Positions 1-5,396 of a stretch of 6,587 bases of DNA are shown here, piece after piece. The DNA is taken from the NCBI GenBank assembly GCA_938038825.1, contig CALHST010000376.1, positions 1 to 6,587 on the forward strand, in the 5' to 3' direction. Each line of letters starts with the position of its first letter. Positions within the stretch are counted from its first letter, which is position 1. The stretch is from an uncultured Paracoccaceae bacterium (GTDB taxonomy: Bacteria; Pseudomonadota; Alphaproteobacteria; Rhodobacterales; Rhodobacteraceae). The position numbers and the translations under genes are program-made. The notes beneath the pieces were generated by a model that was given only the letters and a program-made list of their open reading frames with translations, ran no database searches and was not told the DNA's origin.

Positions 1-167
1 CCCTTGACCCCAACGCGCAGTTGTTGTTGCGCACGTCATATTCACAAGCCAATTCCGTAGAACACATCCCCTTGGCGGACGTACCGCCCGTGCCGTTGCC
101 CGCAGGAGGAGGCCTTTTGCTGACCGGGGTATTCGGCTTTGCGGCGATCCGCAGACGTCGTAGTTAA
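1..167 (+). CDS. VPLPA-CTERM sorting-domain protein, C-terminal fragment
   Basis: Only the last 54 codons are inside the window (reading frame begins at base 3; stop TAA 165-167), so the N-terminus and main domain are unseen. The end has the full tripartite sorting tail: the VPLPA motif, a hydrophobic segment (GGGLLLTGVFGFAAI), then a basic cluster RRRR and a final serine. In established family terms this is the VPLPA-CTERM signal, a PEP-CTERM variant common in Rhodobacterales and thought to be recognised by an exosortase (XrtD type) at the inner membrane. The short run before it (VEHIPLADVPP) looks like a flexible linker. The protein is therefore probably exported and processed at the cell surface. 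Its biochemical role cannot be read here. The next gene starts 41 bp downstream and encodes a similar tail, which suggests a tandem pair. Confidence 0.85.
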   Translation, partial: LDPNAQLLLRTSYSQANSVEHIPLADVPPVPLPAGGGLLLTGVFGFAAIRRRRS

Positions 168-175
168 GCCCGTTT

Positions 176-191
176 GAAAATGTCAATTTTC
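176..191. repeat. Small AT-rich hairpin between the two CTERM genes
   Basis: GAAAAT (176-181) and ATTTTC (186-191) are perfect inverted copies around the loop GTCA. It lies in the 41-bp gap between the first two genes. It is AT-rich and lacks a following T tract, so it is a poor terminator. It may only be a weak processing or pausing structure, or chance. Confidence 0.3.
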
Positions 192-197
192 CCATTC

Positions 198-201
198 AGG
201 A
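198..201 (+). promoter_or_regulatory. Ribosome binding site that favours the ATG at 209
   Basis: AGGA at 198-201 lies 7 nt before the ATG at 209 but only 1 nt before the in-frame ATG at 203. The spacing favours 209 as the start of the second CTERM gene. Confidence 0.55.
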
Positions 202-208
202 CATGAAA

Positions 209-1195
209 ATGTATCAGAAATTTGCATATCTCATCGGTTTATCAGCCGCGATGGGGGCTGTGCCCTTAACGGTCAGTGCGGCGTCATTAGATCCGTTTGT
301 GGCGCGCGCGCAGGTTCGGTTTTTGCCAGACAACGAAATTAGCGAAGCCGAAGGGCCGCTGCGCGCAGTGGCGCGGGTCGCGCCGTTTACAGGCGCTCGT
401 GGTGAATCGGGTTTGGCCTCAGCCTCGGCCAGTATTCAAGGTCTGAAGGCCAGCGCCAACAGTCAGGTTATGGGCGGTGCTGCGGACGAACCTGCACGCG
501 TCTTTAACGCAAATGCGTCCGCCAAGGTGCAGTCCTTCTTTGATCTTGTCCTCACTGATGAGACGGGTTCTGGGAAAACGCATACGGACGTATCGCTGAG
601 TTTCTTTCTTGACGGGTTTCTGTCTATCTCGGGACTGGACACGTTTGGCAGAAGCTTTCTGTCGCCCACCTTGTCTCTTGAATATGGTTTGGGCCAAGCC
701 GGGTTGGGGTTCCCGTCCCCGTTTGAAGAAATTGGCAGGCTATCGTTCACAGACGCATTCCAATCCCCAATTGATAACCCTCTTGCCATGACCAAGGGAA
801 TTTTTGCTGATTTAGACTATCGAAGCTCGGATCTTATCTCGCAGGAATTCACCACGCCAACCGCGCGTGTGCCCTTGGACACTGTCCTTAGTTTTAAAAT
901 GGAACTTCGCGTCAGTGCCGGTGGAACAAGCAACGACGGCGATCAAATCGGCGCGCGCGCAAACTTTGGAAACACGCTGACTTTCTCTCCCGATGCGTTC
1001 TTCAATCTTGCGCCGGGTATCACAGCCAACTCTGCTGAATTGGGCTTAACAAACAACCAGTTTGATAGCGGCGCACCCGCTCCGATCCCTCTGCCAGCCA
1101 GTTTTTGGCTGCTCCCTTTGGCTTTAGGCACGTTAAGAGCATTGCGATTTGGACGCCGGAACGCTGCAGGCAAAACACAAGATTGCCTGCTATAA
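209..1195 (+). CDS. Exported protein with IPLPA-type (VPLPA-CTERM-like) sorting tail
   Basis: A 328-residue protein of unrecognised function. The start at 209 is preferred over ATG 203 because of the AGGA spacing; the longer form has 330 residues. Residues 1-24 form a Sec-type signal peptide: short basic N-region, hydrophobic core LIGLSAAMGAVPLTV, and likely cleavage after VSA. The middle is rich in Ala, Ser, Gly and Phe with alternating polar and hydrophobic stretches (for example SASASIQGLKASANSQ), suggesting a beta-rich secreted domain. It has no catalytic motif I recognise. Near the end, APIPLPAS (about 291-298) precedes a hydrophobic segment (FWLLPLALGTLRAL) and a basic patch RFGRR. This is the exosortase sorting arrangement with Val replaced by Ile. 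Unlike the neighbouring tail, about 11 further residues (ending KTQDCLL) follow the basic patch, which is unusual for this signal. The protein is probably exported and exosortase-processed. It is probably co-transcribed with the upstream CTERM gene. Confidence 0.8.
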   Translation: MYQKFAYLIGLSAAMGAVPLTVSAASLDPFVARAQVRFLPDNEISEAEGPLRAVARVAPFTGARGESGLASASASIQGLKASANSQVMGGAADEPARVFNANASAKVQSFFDLVLTDETGSGKTHTDVSLSFFLDGFLSISGLDTFGRSFLSPTLSLEYGLGQAGLGFPSPFEEIGRLSFTDAFQSPIDNPLAMTKGIFADLDYRSSDLISQEFTTPTARVPLDTVLSFKMELRVSAGGTSNDGDQIGARANFGNTLTFSPDAFFNLAPGITANSAELGLTNNQFDSGAPAPIPLPASFWLLPLALGTLRALRFGRRNAAGKTQDCLL

Positions 1196-1205
1196 GAACT
1201 TTCAT

Positions 1206-1262
1206 TGCCCCGCACCAACGGACCAATCCTGTGCAACGTCAAGTTCAGGATCCCGCGGGGCA
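1206..1262. repeat. Nested inverted repeat just after the second CTERM gene
   Basis: TGCCCCGC (1206-1213) pairs perfectly with GCGGGGCA (1255-1262). Inside it, ATCCTG (1226-1231) pairs perfectly with CAGGAT (1246-1251). The structure begins 11 bp after the stop codon at 1195, so it could protect or end the CTERM transcript. No T tract follows, so a simple Rho-independent terminator is unlikely. Confidence 0.45.
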
Positions 1263-1307
1263 CTACATCAACAGAATACAGGTAAAATACTGACGACGAA
1301 AAGCATT

Positions 1308-1330
1308 GCCTTATTCCATAACAATAAGGC
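1308..1330. repeat. Perfect 8-bp inverted repeat, possible weak terminator or operator
   Basis: GCCTTATT (1308-1315) and AATAAGGC (1323-1330) are exact inverted copies separated by 7 nt. A short T run (GTTT) follows on the plus strand. The AT-rich stem and weak T tract make termination uncertain. A protein-binding dyad is the alternative. Confidence 0.4.
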
Positions 1331-1447
1331 GTTTACCGTTCCTTATGCTGACGGCCGGCACTCGACGTCACGCTGCCTGCTTTCCAATCGAAAACACTTC
1401 GAAATCCGCCTATTTTCCGAACGTGTCGATTTCTCCTCTTGGCCCTT

Positions 1448-1475
1448 ACACGCAATGCGCGCATCATAAGCGTGT
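1448..1475. repeat. Inverted repeat enclosing a 10-bp palindrome upstream of cpdB
   Basis: ACACGC (1448-1453) pairs with GCGTGT (1470-1475). The enclosed ATGCGCGCAT (1455-1464) is a perfect palindrome. It lies about 90-118 bp before the cpdB start, a reasonable place for an operator, but I recognise no regulator's site. GC-rich palindromes of this size also arise by chance. Confidence 0.35.
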
Positions 1476-1553
1476 CCGCAGCGAAGGTCTGCGCACTACG
1501 CCGCTCAATCATTGCAAAATCTCTGTTTTGTCGACCGAGATCTGCCAATCATT

Positions 1554-1557
1554 AGGA
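1554..1557 (+). promoter_or_regulatory. Ribosome binding site fixing the cpdB start at 1566
   Basis: AGGA at 1554-1557 is 8 nt before the ATG at 1566. The upstream in-frame ATG at 1512 has no comparable site and would put 18 extra residues before the twin-arginine signal. Confidence 0.65.
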
Positions 1558-1565
1558 ATCGCCCG

Positions 1566-3524
1566 ATGCCCATCAATCTCACCCGCCGCACGTTTCTTGC
1601 TTCAACAGCAACCTTTGCTGCGCTGCATCCGTTTTCCGTGCACGCTGCCGCCAATCAGGCCCATCTGCGTCTGATGGAGACCACAGATTTGCACGTGCAT
1701 GTTTTCCCTTATGACTATTACGCCGACAAGCCACGTGACACAGTTGGGTTGTCCAGGATTTCAAGCATTGTCAAAGAGATACGCGCCGAAGCCACCAATT
1801 CCTTGTTGCTCGACAATGGCGATTTTCTGCAAGGAAACCCGATGGGCGATTACATCGCATATGAACGTGGCATGAAAGAGGGGGACAGTCATCCAATCAT
1901 CACTGCGATGAATACCGTTGGCTTTGATGCCTCCACTCTGGGAAATCACGAATTCAACTATGGGCTTGATTTCTTGGACAAATCTTTGGCGGGTGCCGAC
2001 TTCCCAGTGGTGTCAGCCAACGTGGTCAAAGACATGGGTGGATCGCCCACGGCAGACACCACTCTTTATAAACCTTACACAATTCTTGACCGCATGCTCA
2101 CAGATGGCGCCGGTGAAACACACGCAATCAAGGTCGGCATCATTGGGTTTGTGCCCCCGCAGATCATGAACTGGGATCGCCGCCATCTTGAAGGCAACGT
2201 GCAAGCCCGCGACATACTGGAAACAGCCAAGGCCTATGTGCCTGAAATGAAAGAGAAAGGCGCAGACATCATCATCGCCCTCTCTCACTCTGGCATTGGT
2301 GAGGCGAACGCATCGGACGGCATGGAAAACGCCTCTGTCCCCCTCGCTGCCATTGATGGGATCGACGCGATCCTATGTGGTCACCACCATGCCGAATTCC
2401 CCGGGAAACGCTACGCCGAGGCCGCAATGGTCGACGCGGAACTCGGCACAATTCACGGAAAACCGGCTGTTATGGGCGGTTTCTGGGGGTCGCACCTTGG
2501 CCTGATTGATCTCATGCTGGAACGCACTGGCGGCGAATGGCGGGTGGCGGCATCCTCCTCTACATTACGCCCCATCTCTAAGCGCAACGAAGACCGGTCA
2601 ATCACAGCCCTCGTCGCGGACGACGCCGACGTGCTCGCCTCTGTTCAGCAAGAACACGACGACACCCTCGCCTATGTGCGCCGTGCGGTCGGGAAAACCG
2701 ACGCGCCGCTGCATAGCTATTTCGCCTTGGTGGCCGATGATCCCTCTGTGCAAATCGTTTCCATCGCGCAAAAATGGTATGTGGAACAATTGCTTGCAGG
2801 TACCGAATACGCCGCCCTGCCGGTGCTTTCCGCAGCGGCCCCCTTCAAGGCAGGCGGTCGTGGTGGCCCAGATTACTACACGGACGTGCCGGTTGGCGAT
2901 GTCGCGATCAAGAATGTCTCTGACCTCTACCTTTATCCCAACACGGTCCGTGCCGTTCTGGTCACAGGACAAGAGGTCAAAGATTGGCTTGAACGCTCTG
3001 CAGGGATGTTCAACCAAGTCGATGCCGGTGCTCAGGACGCGCCATTGCTGAACCCCGATTTCCCAAGCTACAATTTCGACATCATCGACGGTGTGACCTA
3101 TCAGATCGACCTCAGCCAACCGTCGAAATTCGATCCAAAAGGCGACGTGATCAACCCAGACTCAAACCGCATTTCGGACCTCAAGATCGGCGGACAGCCA
3201 CTTGATATGAATGCCAAATTCGTCATTGCTACGAATAACTACCGCGCGTCTGGCGGCGGCAAGTTCCCGGGTGCCATGGGTGACAGCATCATCGTCGAAG
3301 CCCCGGACACCAACCGCGACGTGATTGTGCGCTATATCGTTGAACAAGGCACCATCAGCCCCAAAGCAGACGCCAACTGGACGTTCAAACCTTTGGGTGG
3401 AACAACCGCAATCTTTGATACGGGCCCCAAAGCCGCCGGCTACGCCAAAGATGTAAAGGGTGTGACAATGGAACCTGCAGGAACAAATGAAGACGGCTTT
3501 GCCCTGTTCCGCCTAAAGCTTTGA
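1566..3524 (+). CDS. cpdB: 2',3'-cyclic-nucleotide 2'-phosphodiesterase/3'-nucleotidase, Tat-exported
   Basis: A 652-residue periplasmic bifunctional enzyme. By family it opens 2',3'-cyclic nucleotides to 3'-nucleotides, then removes the phosphate to give nucleosides for uptake. Its length is close to E. coli CpdB (about 647). Residues 1-27 form a signal with the twin-arginine motif TRRTFLAS (R7, R8) and likely cleavage after VHA, so export by Tat is inferred. The N-terminal calcineurin-like metallophosphatase domain (about 33-340) has all metal-site motifs: D41-x-H43, GD at 85-86, GNHE at 126-129, H241 and GHHH at 272-275. The C-terminal 5'-nucleotidase domain (about 370-610) carries the family-like stretches YNFDIIDGVTYQID (502-515) and NNYRASGGGKFPG (557-569). 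The start at 1566 is chosen from the AGGA at 1554 and the position of the Tat motif. It appears monocistronic: a 370-bp gap lies upstream and a strong terminator follows. A 5'-nucleotidase or UshA-like role is less likely given the CpdB-like C-terminal motifs. Confidence 0.93.
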   Translation: MPINLTRRTFLASTATFAALHPFSVHAAANQAHLRLMETTDLHVHVFPYDYYADKPRDTVGLSRISSIVKEIRAEATNSLLLDNGDFLQGNPMGDYIAYERGMKEGDSHPIITAMNTVGFDASTLGNHEFNYGLDFLDKSLAGADFPVVSANVVKDMGGSPTADTTLYKPYTILDRMLTDGAGETHAIKVGIIGFVPPQIMNWDRRHLEGNVQARDILETAKAYVPEMKEKGADIIIALSHSGIGEANASDGMENASVPLAAIDGIDAILCGHHHAEFPGKRYAEAAMVDAELGTIHGKPAVMGGFWGSHLGLIDLMLERTGGEWRVAASSSTLRPISKRNEDRSITALVADDADVLASVQQEHDDTLAYVRRAVGKTDAPLHSYFALVADDPSVQIVSIAQKWYVEQLLAGTEYAALPVLSAAAPFKAGGRGGPDYYTDVPVGDVAIKNVSDLYLYPNTVRAVLVTGQEVKDWLERSAGMFNQVDAGAQDAPLLNPDFPSYNFDIIDGVTYQIDLSQPSKFDPKGDVINPDSNRISDLKIGGQPLDMNAKFVIATNNYRASGGGKFPGAMGDSIIVEAPDTNRDVIVRYIVEQGTISPKADANWTFKPLGGTTAIFDTGPKAAGYAKDVKGVTMEPAGTNEDGFALFRLKL

Positions 3525-3536
3525 TCCGCCCCATTC

Positions 3537-3549
3537 TTTTGGTTCAAAA
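3537..3549. repeat. Small hairpin at the start of the convergent intergenic region
   Basis: TTTTG (3537-3541) and CAAAA (3545-3549) are inverted copies around GTT. It leads into a G-rich block (3557-3575) and the cpdB terminator. By memory only, similar intergenic blocks (AT-rich hairpin, then a G/C hairpin) recur in Roseobacter genomes. The case for a dispersed repeat is untested. Confidence 0.3.
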
Positions 3550-3566
3550 TACCTCAGGGGGAGTGT

Positions 3567-3591
3567 GAGGGGGACAGCGTCCCCCTCTTTT
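3567..3591 (+). terminator. Rho-independent terminator of cpdB
   Basis: GAGGGGGAC (3567-3575) pairs perfectly over 9 bp with GTCCCCCTC (3579-3587) around the 3-nt loop AGC. TTTT (3588-3591) follows directly. It lies 42 bp after the cpdB stop. The orientation with the T tract on the plus strand fits cpdB; the minus strand has no T tract at the corresponding end. Confidence 0.8.
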
Positions 3592-3604
3592 CAAAACATC
3601 TCAT

Positions 3605-3617
3605 ACGGCGCAGCCGT
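3605..3617. repeat. Short hairpin between the two terminators
   Basis: ACGGC (3605-3609) and GCCGT (3613-3617) are inverted copies around GCA. There is no T tract in either direction. It is a minor structure in the convergent spacer with no assigned role. Confidence 0.3.
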
Positions 3618-3623
3618 TCATGC

Positions 3624-3656
3624 AAAAAGGCCGCTCAGAGTGATCTGGGCGGCCTT
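3624..3656 (-). terminator. Rho-independent terminator of tig
   Basis: Read on the minus strand, bases 3656-3644 and 3639-3627 form a 13-bp stem with one G-U type position (3635/3648) around a 4-nt loop (3640-3643). The run of A at 3624-3628 gives a U tract in the transcript. It lies 29 bp beyond the tig stop codon. The plus strand has no T tract after the stem, so it acts mainly on tig. Confidence 0.85.
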
Positions 3657-3685
3657 CCTAATTCTAAAATTCCGTCAGTGACGGC

Positions 3686-5017
3686 TTACTCTTCTTCAAG
3701 CGCCTCGACAGCTTTCTGAAGATCGTCTTTGGACACGGTTTTGTCTTTTACAGTTGCCTGTTCAAACACGTGATCCACAACTTTGTCTTCGAACAAAGGT
3801 GCGCGCAGCTGTTGTTGCATTTGCGCATTTTGCTGAACAAATTCAAAGAACTGGCGCTCTTGACCGGGGTATTGACGCGCCTGATTCATAATCGCCTGGC
3901 TCATCTCGGCGTCAGACACCTCGACTTCCGCTTTCTGACCAATTTCCGCCAACAACAGACCCAAACGCACGCGACGTTCCGCCAACGCGTTGTGCTCGTC
4001 AGTGGGTTCGACTTCAGGGTGGTCGTGGCCTTCCACGTCAGGGTTTTCTTCATGCCACAACTGGTGCGCAATTTGACCCGCTTCCGCAGCAACAAGGCTT
4101 GGCGGCAAATCGAACTTCACCAACTTGTCCAACTCATCCAGCAAACCGCGCTTCATAACAGCCCGCGCCGCGCCTGAGTATTCGGCTTCCAATCGTTCCG
4201 AGATCTGACCCTTCAGACCATCAAGATCTTCTGCGCCAAACTTTTTGGCAAGTTCGTCATTTAGTTCTGCCGCGACAGGCTCTTTGACCTCTTTCACAGT
4301 GCAAGAGAACACAGCCTCTTTGCCGGCCAAGTGCTCGGCCTGGTACTGTTCGGGGAACGTGACTGTGACGTCTTTCTCTTCACCTGTTTTCGAACCGACC
4401 AACTGGTCTTCGAAACCGGGGATAAAGGAGTTGGAGCCCAAAACCAGAGGATAATCTTCTGCTGCGCCACCTTCAAACGGTTCACCGTCCACTTTGCCCA
4501 AGAAGTCGATCACAATCTGATCGCCGTCTTTGGCTTTGGATCCTTTTTTGCGGGCTTTGAAATCTTGTGCAGTTTCTGCCAGATTTGCCAACGCTTCATC
4601 AACAGCCGCGTCATCCGCTTTTACAACCAGACGCTCCAGCTTGATTTTGCTCATATCCGTTTCTGGGATCACAGGCAGGGCTTCGTAAGACATCTCGACA
4701 TTGACGTCGTCGCCTTCTTTCCAGTCCTCATTGGTCATTTTGACCTCGGGCTGCATTGCGGGGCGATCACCGCTGTCTTCGAAATGCTGTTGCATGGCGC
4801 CGTCAATGCTTTCTTGCATGACTTCACCCATAAGGCGTTGGCCAAACTGCTTTTTCAGCAAAGCCATCGGGACTTTACCTTTGCGAAAGCCTTTCATTTC
4901 AATGTCGGGCTGGGCTTCAACCAACTTGTCATTGACCTTGTCTTCCAACTCGGCCGCCGTGACAGTGATGGCATAGCCGCGTTTCAGACCTTCGTTCAGC
5001 GTCTCGGTGACCTGCAT
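3686..5017 (-). CDS. tig: Trigger factor (ribosome-associated chaperone and peptidyl-prolyl isomerase)
   Basis: A 443-residue cytoplasmic chaperone (E. coli: 432) that binds the ribosome near the exit tunnel and shields nascent chains. The N-terminal ribosome-binding domain (about 1-115) carries the signature GFRKGKVP at 43-50, which docks on ribosomal protein L23 in the characterised family. The FKBP-type isomerase domain spans about 165-243 (GDQIVIDFLGKVDGEPF ... FIPGFEDQLVG ... VTFPEQY). The C-terminal substrate-binding domain (about 250-443) is helical and ends in an acidic tail (EALEEE). A His/Asp/Glu-rich insert (HEENPDVEGHDHPEVEPTDEH, about 322-342) sits in this domain. The start at 5017 is chosen because AGGAG lies 5 nt upstream and translation begins MQVTETL, matching the family. 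The frame runs 50 codons further upstream, but that part does not resemble trigger factor. The gene is downstream of tRNA-His on the same strand and convergent with cpdB. The clpP-clpX genes that often follow tig are not here; cpdB lies there instead. Confidence 0.97.
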   Translation of the reverse strand: MQVTETLNEGLKRGYAITVTAAELEDKVNDKLVEAQPDIEMKGFRKGKVPMALLKKQFGQRLMGEVMQESIDGAMQQHFEDSGDRPAMQPEVKMTNEDWKEGDDVNVEMSYEALPVIPETDMSKIKLERLVVKADDAAVDEALANLAETAQDFKARKKGSKAKDGDQIVIDFLGKVDGEPFEGGAAEDYPLVLGSNSFIPGFEDQLVGSKTGEEKDVTVTFPEQYQAEHLAGKEAVFSCTVKEVKEPVAAELNDELAKKFGAEDLDGLKGQISERLEAEYSGAARAVMKRGLLDELDKLVKFDLPPSLVAAEAGQIAHQLWHEENPDVEGHDHPEVEPTDEHNALAERRVRLGLLLAEIGQKAEVEVSDAEMSQAIMNQARQYPGQERQFFEFVQQNAQMQQQLRAPLFEDKVVDHVFEQATVKDKTVSKDDLQKAVEALEEE

Positions 5018-5022
5018 TTTCG

Positions 5023-5027
5023 CTCCT
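5023..5027 (-). promoter_or_regulatory. tig ribosome binding site
   Basis: The minus strand reads AGGAG here, 5 nt before the ATG at 5017. It decides the start against the 50-codon upstream extension of the open frame. Confidence 0.75.
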
Positions 5028-5041
5028 AGCAAACAGTACGG

Positions 5042-5061
5042 AGGCCGTGAAAACACGGCCT
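5042..5061 (-). promoter_or_regulatory. Hairpin in the tig leader
   Basis: AGGCCGTG (5042-5049) and CACGGCCT (5054-5061) form a perfect 8-bp stem with a 4-nt loop, which is UUUU in the tig transcript. It sits 25-44 nt before the tig start, just upstream of the ribosome site. There is no T tract after it, so it is not a terminator. It could act on mRNA stability or be a processing site after tRNA-His. Confidence 0.5.
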
Positions 5062-5075
5062 GGCAAATTTGCGCC

Positions 5076-5104
5076 TTACTAGTTGGCACACCGCGTGTAT
5101 TCAA
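5076..5104 (-). promoter_or_regulatory. Candidate tig promoter
   Basis: On the minus strand TTGAAT (5104-5099) and TAGTAA (5081-5076) are spaced 17 bp. Transcription would start near 5069, giving a leader of about 50 nt that contains the hairpin at 5042-5061. Matches to consensus are partial (4/6 and 3/6). A second -35-like TTGACA (5177-5172) just after the tRNA has no good -10 partner. Transcription from the tRNA promoter is also possible. Confidence 0.3.
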
Positions 5105-5183
5105 GCCGAAAAATAGGGTGCGCTGAATGCATGCCTGTGATGGGACACTTCCCAGGGCTGGTATCATTGATTGTCAAGAAGAA

Positions 5184-5260
5184 TGGTACCGCCTCCCCGG
5201 CTTGAACGGGGGACCCCTGGTTCCACAAACCAGTGCTCTAACCAACTGAGCTAAGGCGGC
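5184..5260 (-). tRNA. tRNA-His (GTG anticodon), CCA encoded
   Basis: A complete 77-nt cloverleaf on the minus strand. Acceptor 5' arm GCCGCCT pairs with AGGCGGT. D stem is GCTC/GAGC with the loop AGTTGGTTA. Anticodon stem CTGGT/ACCAG closes the loop TTGTGGA with anticodon GTG (5226-5224). Variable loop is GGGTC. T stem CCCCG/CGGGG closes TTCAAGC. CCA is encoded (5186-5184). The first pair is G1:U72 and the discriminator is A73, without the G-1:C73 pair typical of bacterial tRNA-His. This is the known derived form of most alphaproteobacteria, matched to a divergent HisRS. It reads CAC/CAU codons. It is upstream of tig on the same strand, with 166 bp between. Confidence 0.97.
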
Positions 5261-5270
5261 ACTTTTGCTA

Positions 5271-5297
5271 ATTTAACAGCTTGGCGCGCTATAACAA
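5271..5297 (-). promoter_or_regulatory. Candidate tRNA-His promoter
   Basis: On the minus strand TTGTTA (5297-5292) and TTAAAT (5276-5271) are 15 bp apart (16 bp if TAAATT is the -10). Transcription would start a few bases before the tRNA 5' end at 5260. Position is right, but consensus matches are partial. Confidence 0.35.
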
Positions 5298-5307
5298 CCT
5301 TTAACGA

Positions 5308-5350
5308 TGGAATGCAAACCAAAATTTCTGTGTTAGCCTCTTGCATTCCA
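5308..5350. promoter_or_regulatory. 10-bp inverted repeat upstream of the sugar kinase, possible operator
   Basis: TGGAATGCAA (5308-5317) and TTGCATTCCA (5341-5350) are exact inverted copies with a 23-nt spacer. Their centres are 33 bp apart, about three helical turns, so both would face the same side. It lies in the 136-bp divergent region between tRNA-His and the kinase, 47-89 bp before the kinase start. A sugar-responsive repressor site is a reasonable inference, but no regulator gene is in the window and I recognise no consensus. A simple RNA hairpin is the alternative. Confidence 0.45.
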
Positions 5351-5396
5351 GATCCACTTGCGCCCAAGTTTGCGCGCGTAAAAATAGGTAGCAATC

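Larger units (their letters stand above)
1196..1565. other. 370-bp intergenic stretch, no credible gene
   Basis: The interval between the second CTERM gene and cpdB has short open frames on both strands, but none has a good ribosome site, recognisable domain or sensible composition. It does hold several inverted repeats (1206-1262, 1308-1330, 1448-1475), listed separately. It must contain the cpdB promoter unless cpdB is read from upstream. I could not find a convincing -35/-10 pair. Confidence 0.6.

Noticed and set aside
1512..1565. 18-codon upstream extension of cpdB
   Set aside because: The AGGA at 1554-1557 and the position of the twin-arginine motif place the start at 1566.
1306..1674. 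122-codon plus-strand frame in the intergenic region running into cpdB
   Set aside because: No ribosome site, mixed low-confidence composition, and it overlaps the cpdB start in another frame.
2506..3051. 181-codon plus-strand frame inside cpdB, and the 173-codon minus-strand frame opposite it
   Set aside because: Both are out-of-frame shadows of cpdB, with odd composition and no motif.
4331..5029. Long open frame (232 codons) on the plus strand opposite tig
   Set aside because: It lies wholly antisense to a well-supported gene, is rich in Phe and His as expected of a shadow of Glu/Lys-rich codons, and shows no domain.
5018..5167. 50-codon upstream extension of the trigger factor frame
   Set aside because: It does not resemble the family N-terminus. 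The ATG at 5017 has AGGAG at the right distance and begins the typical MQVTET sequence.
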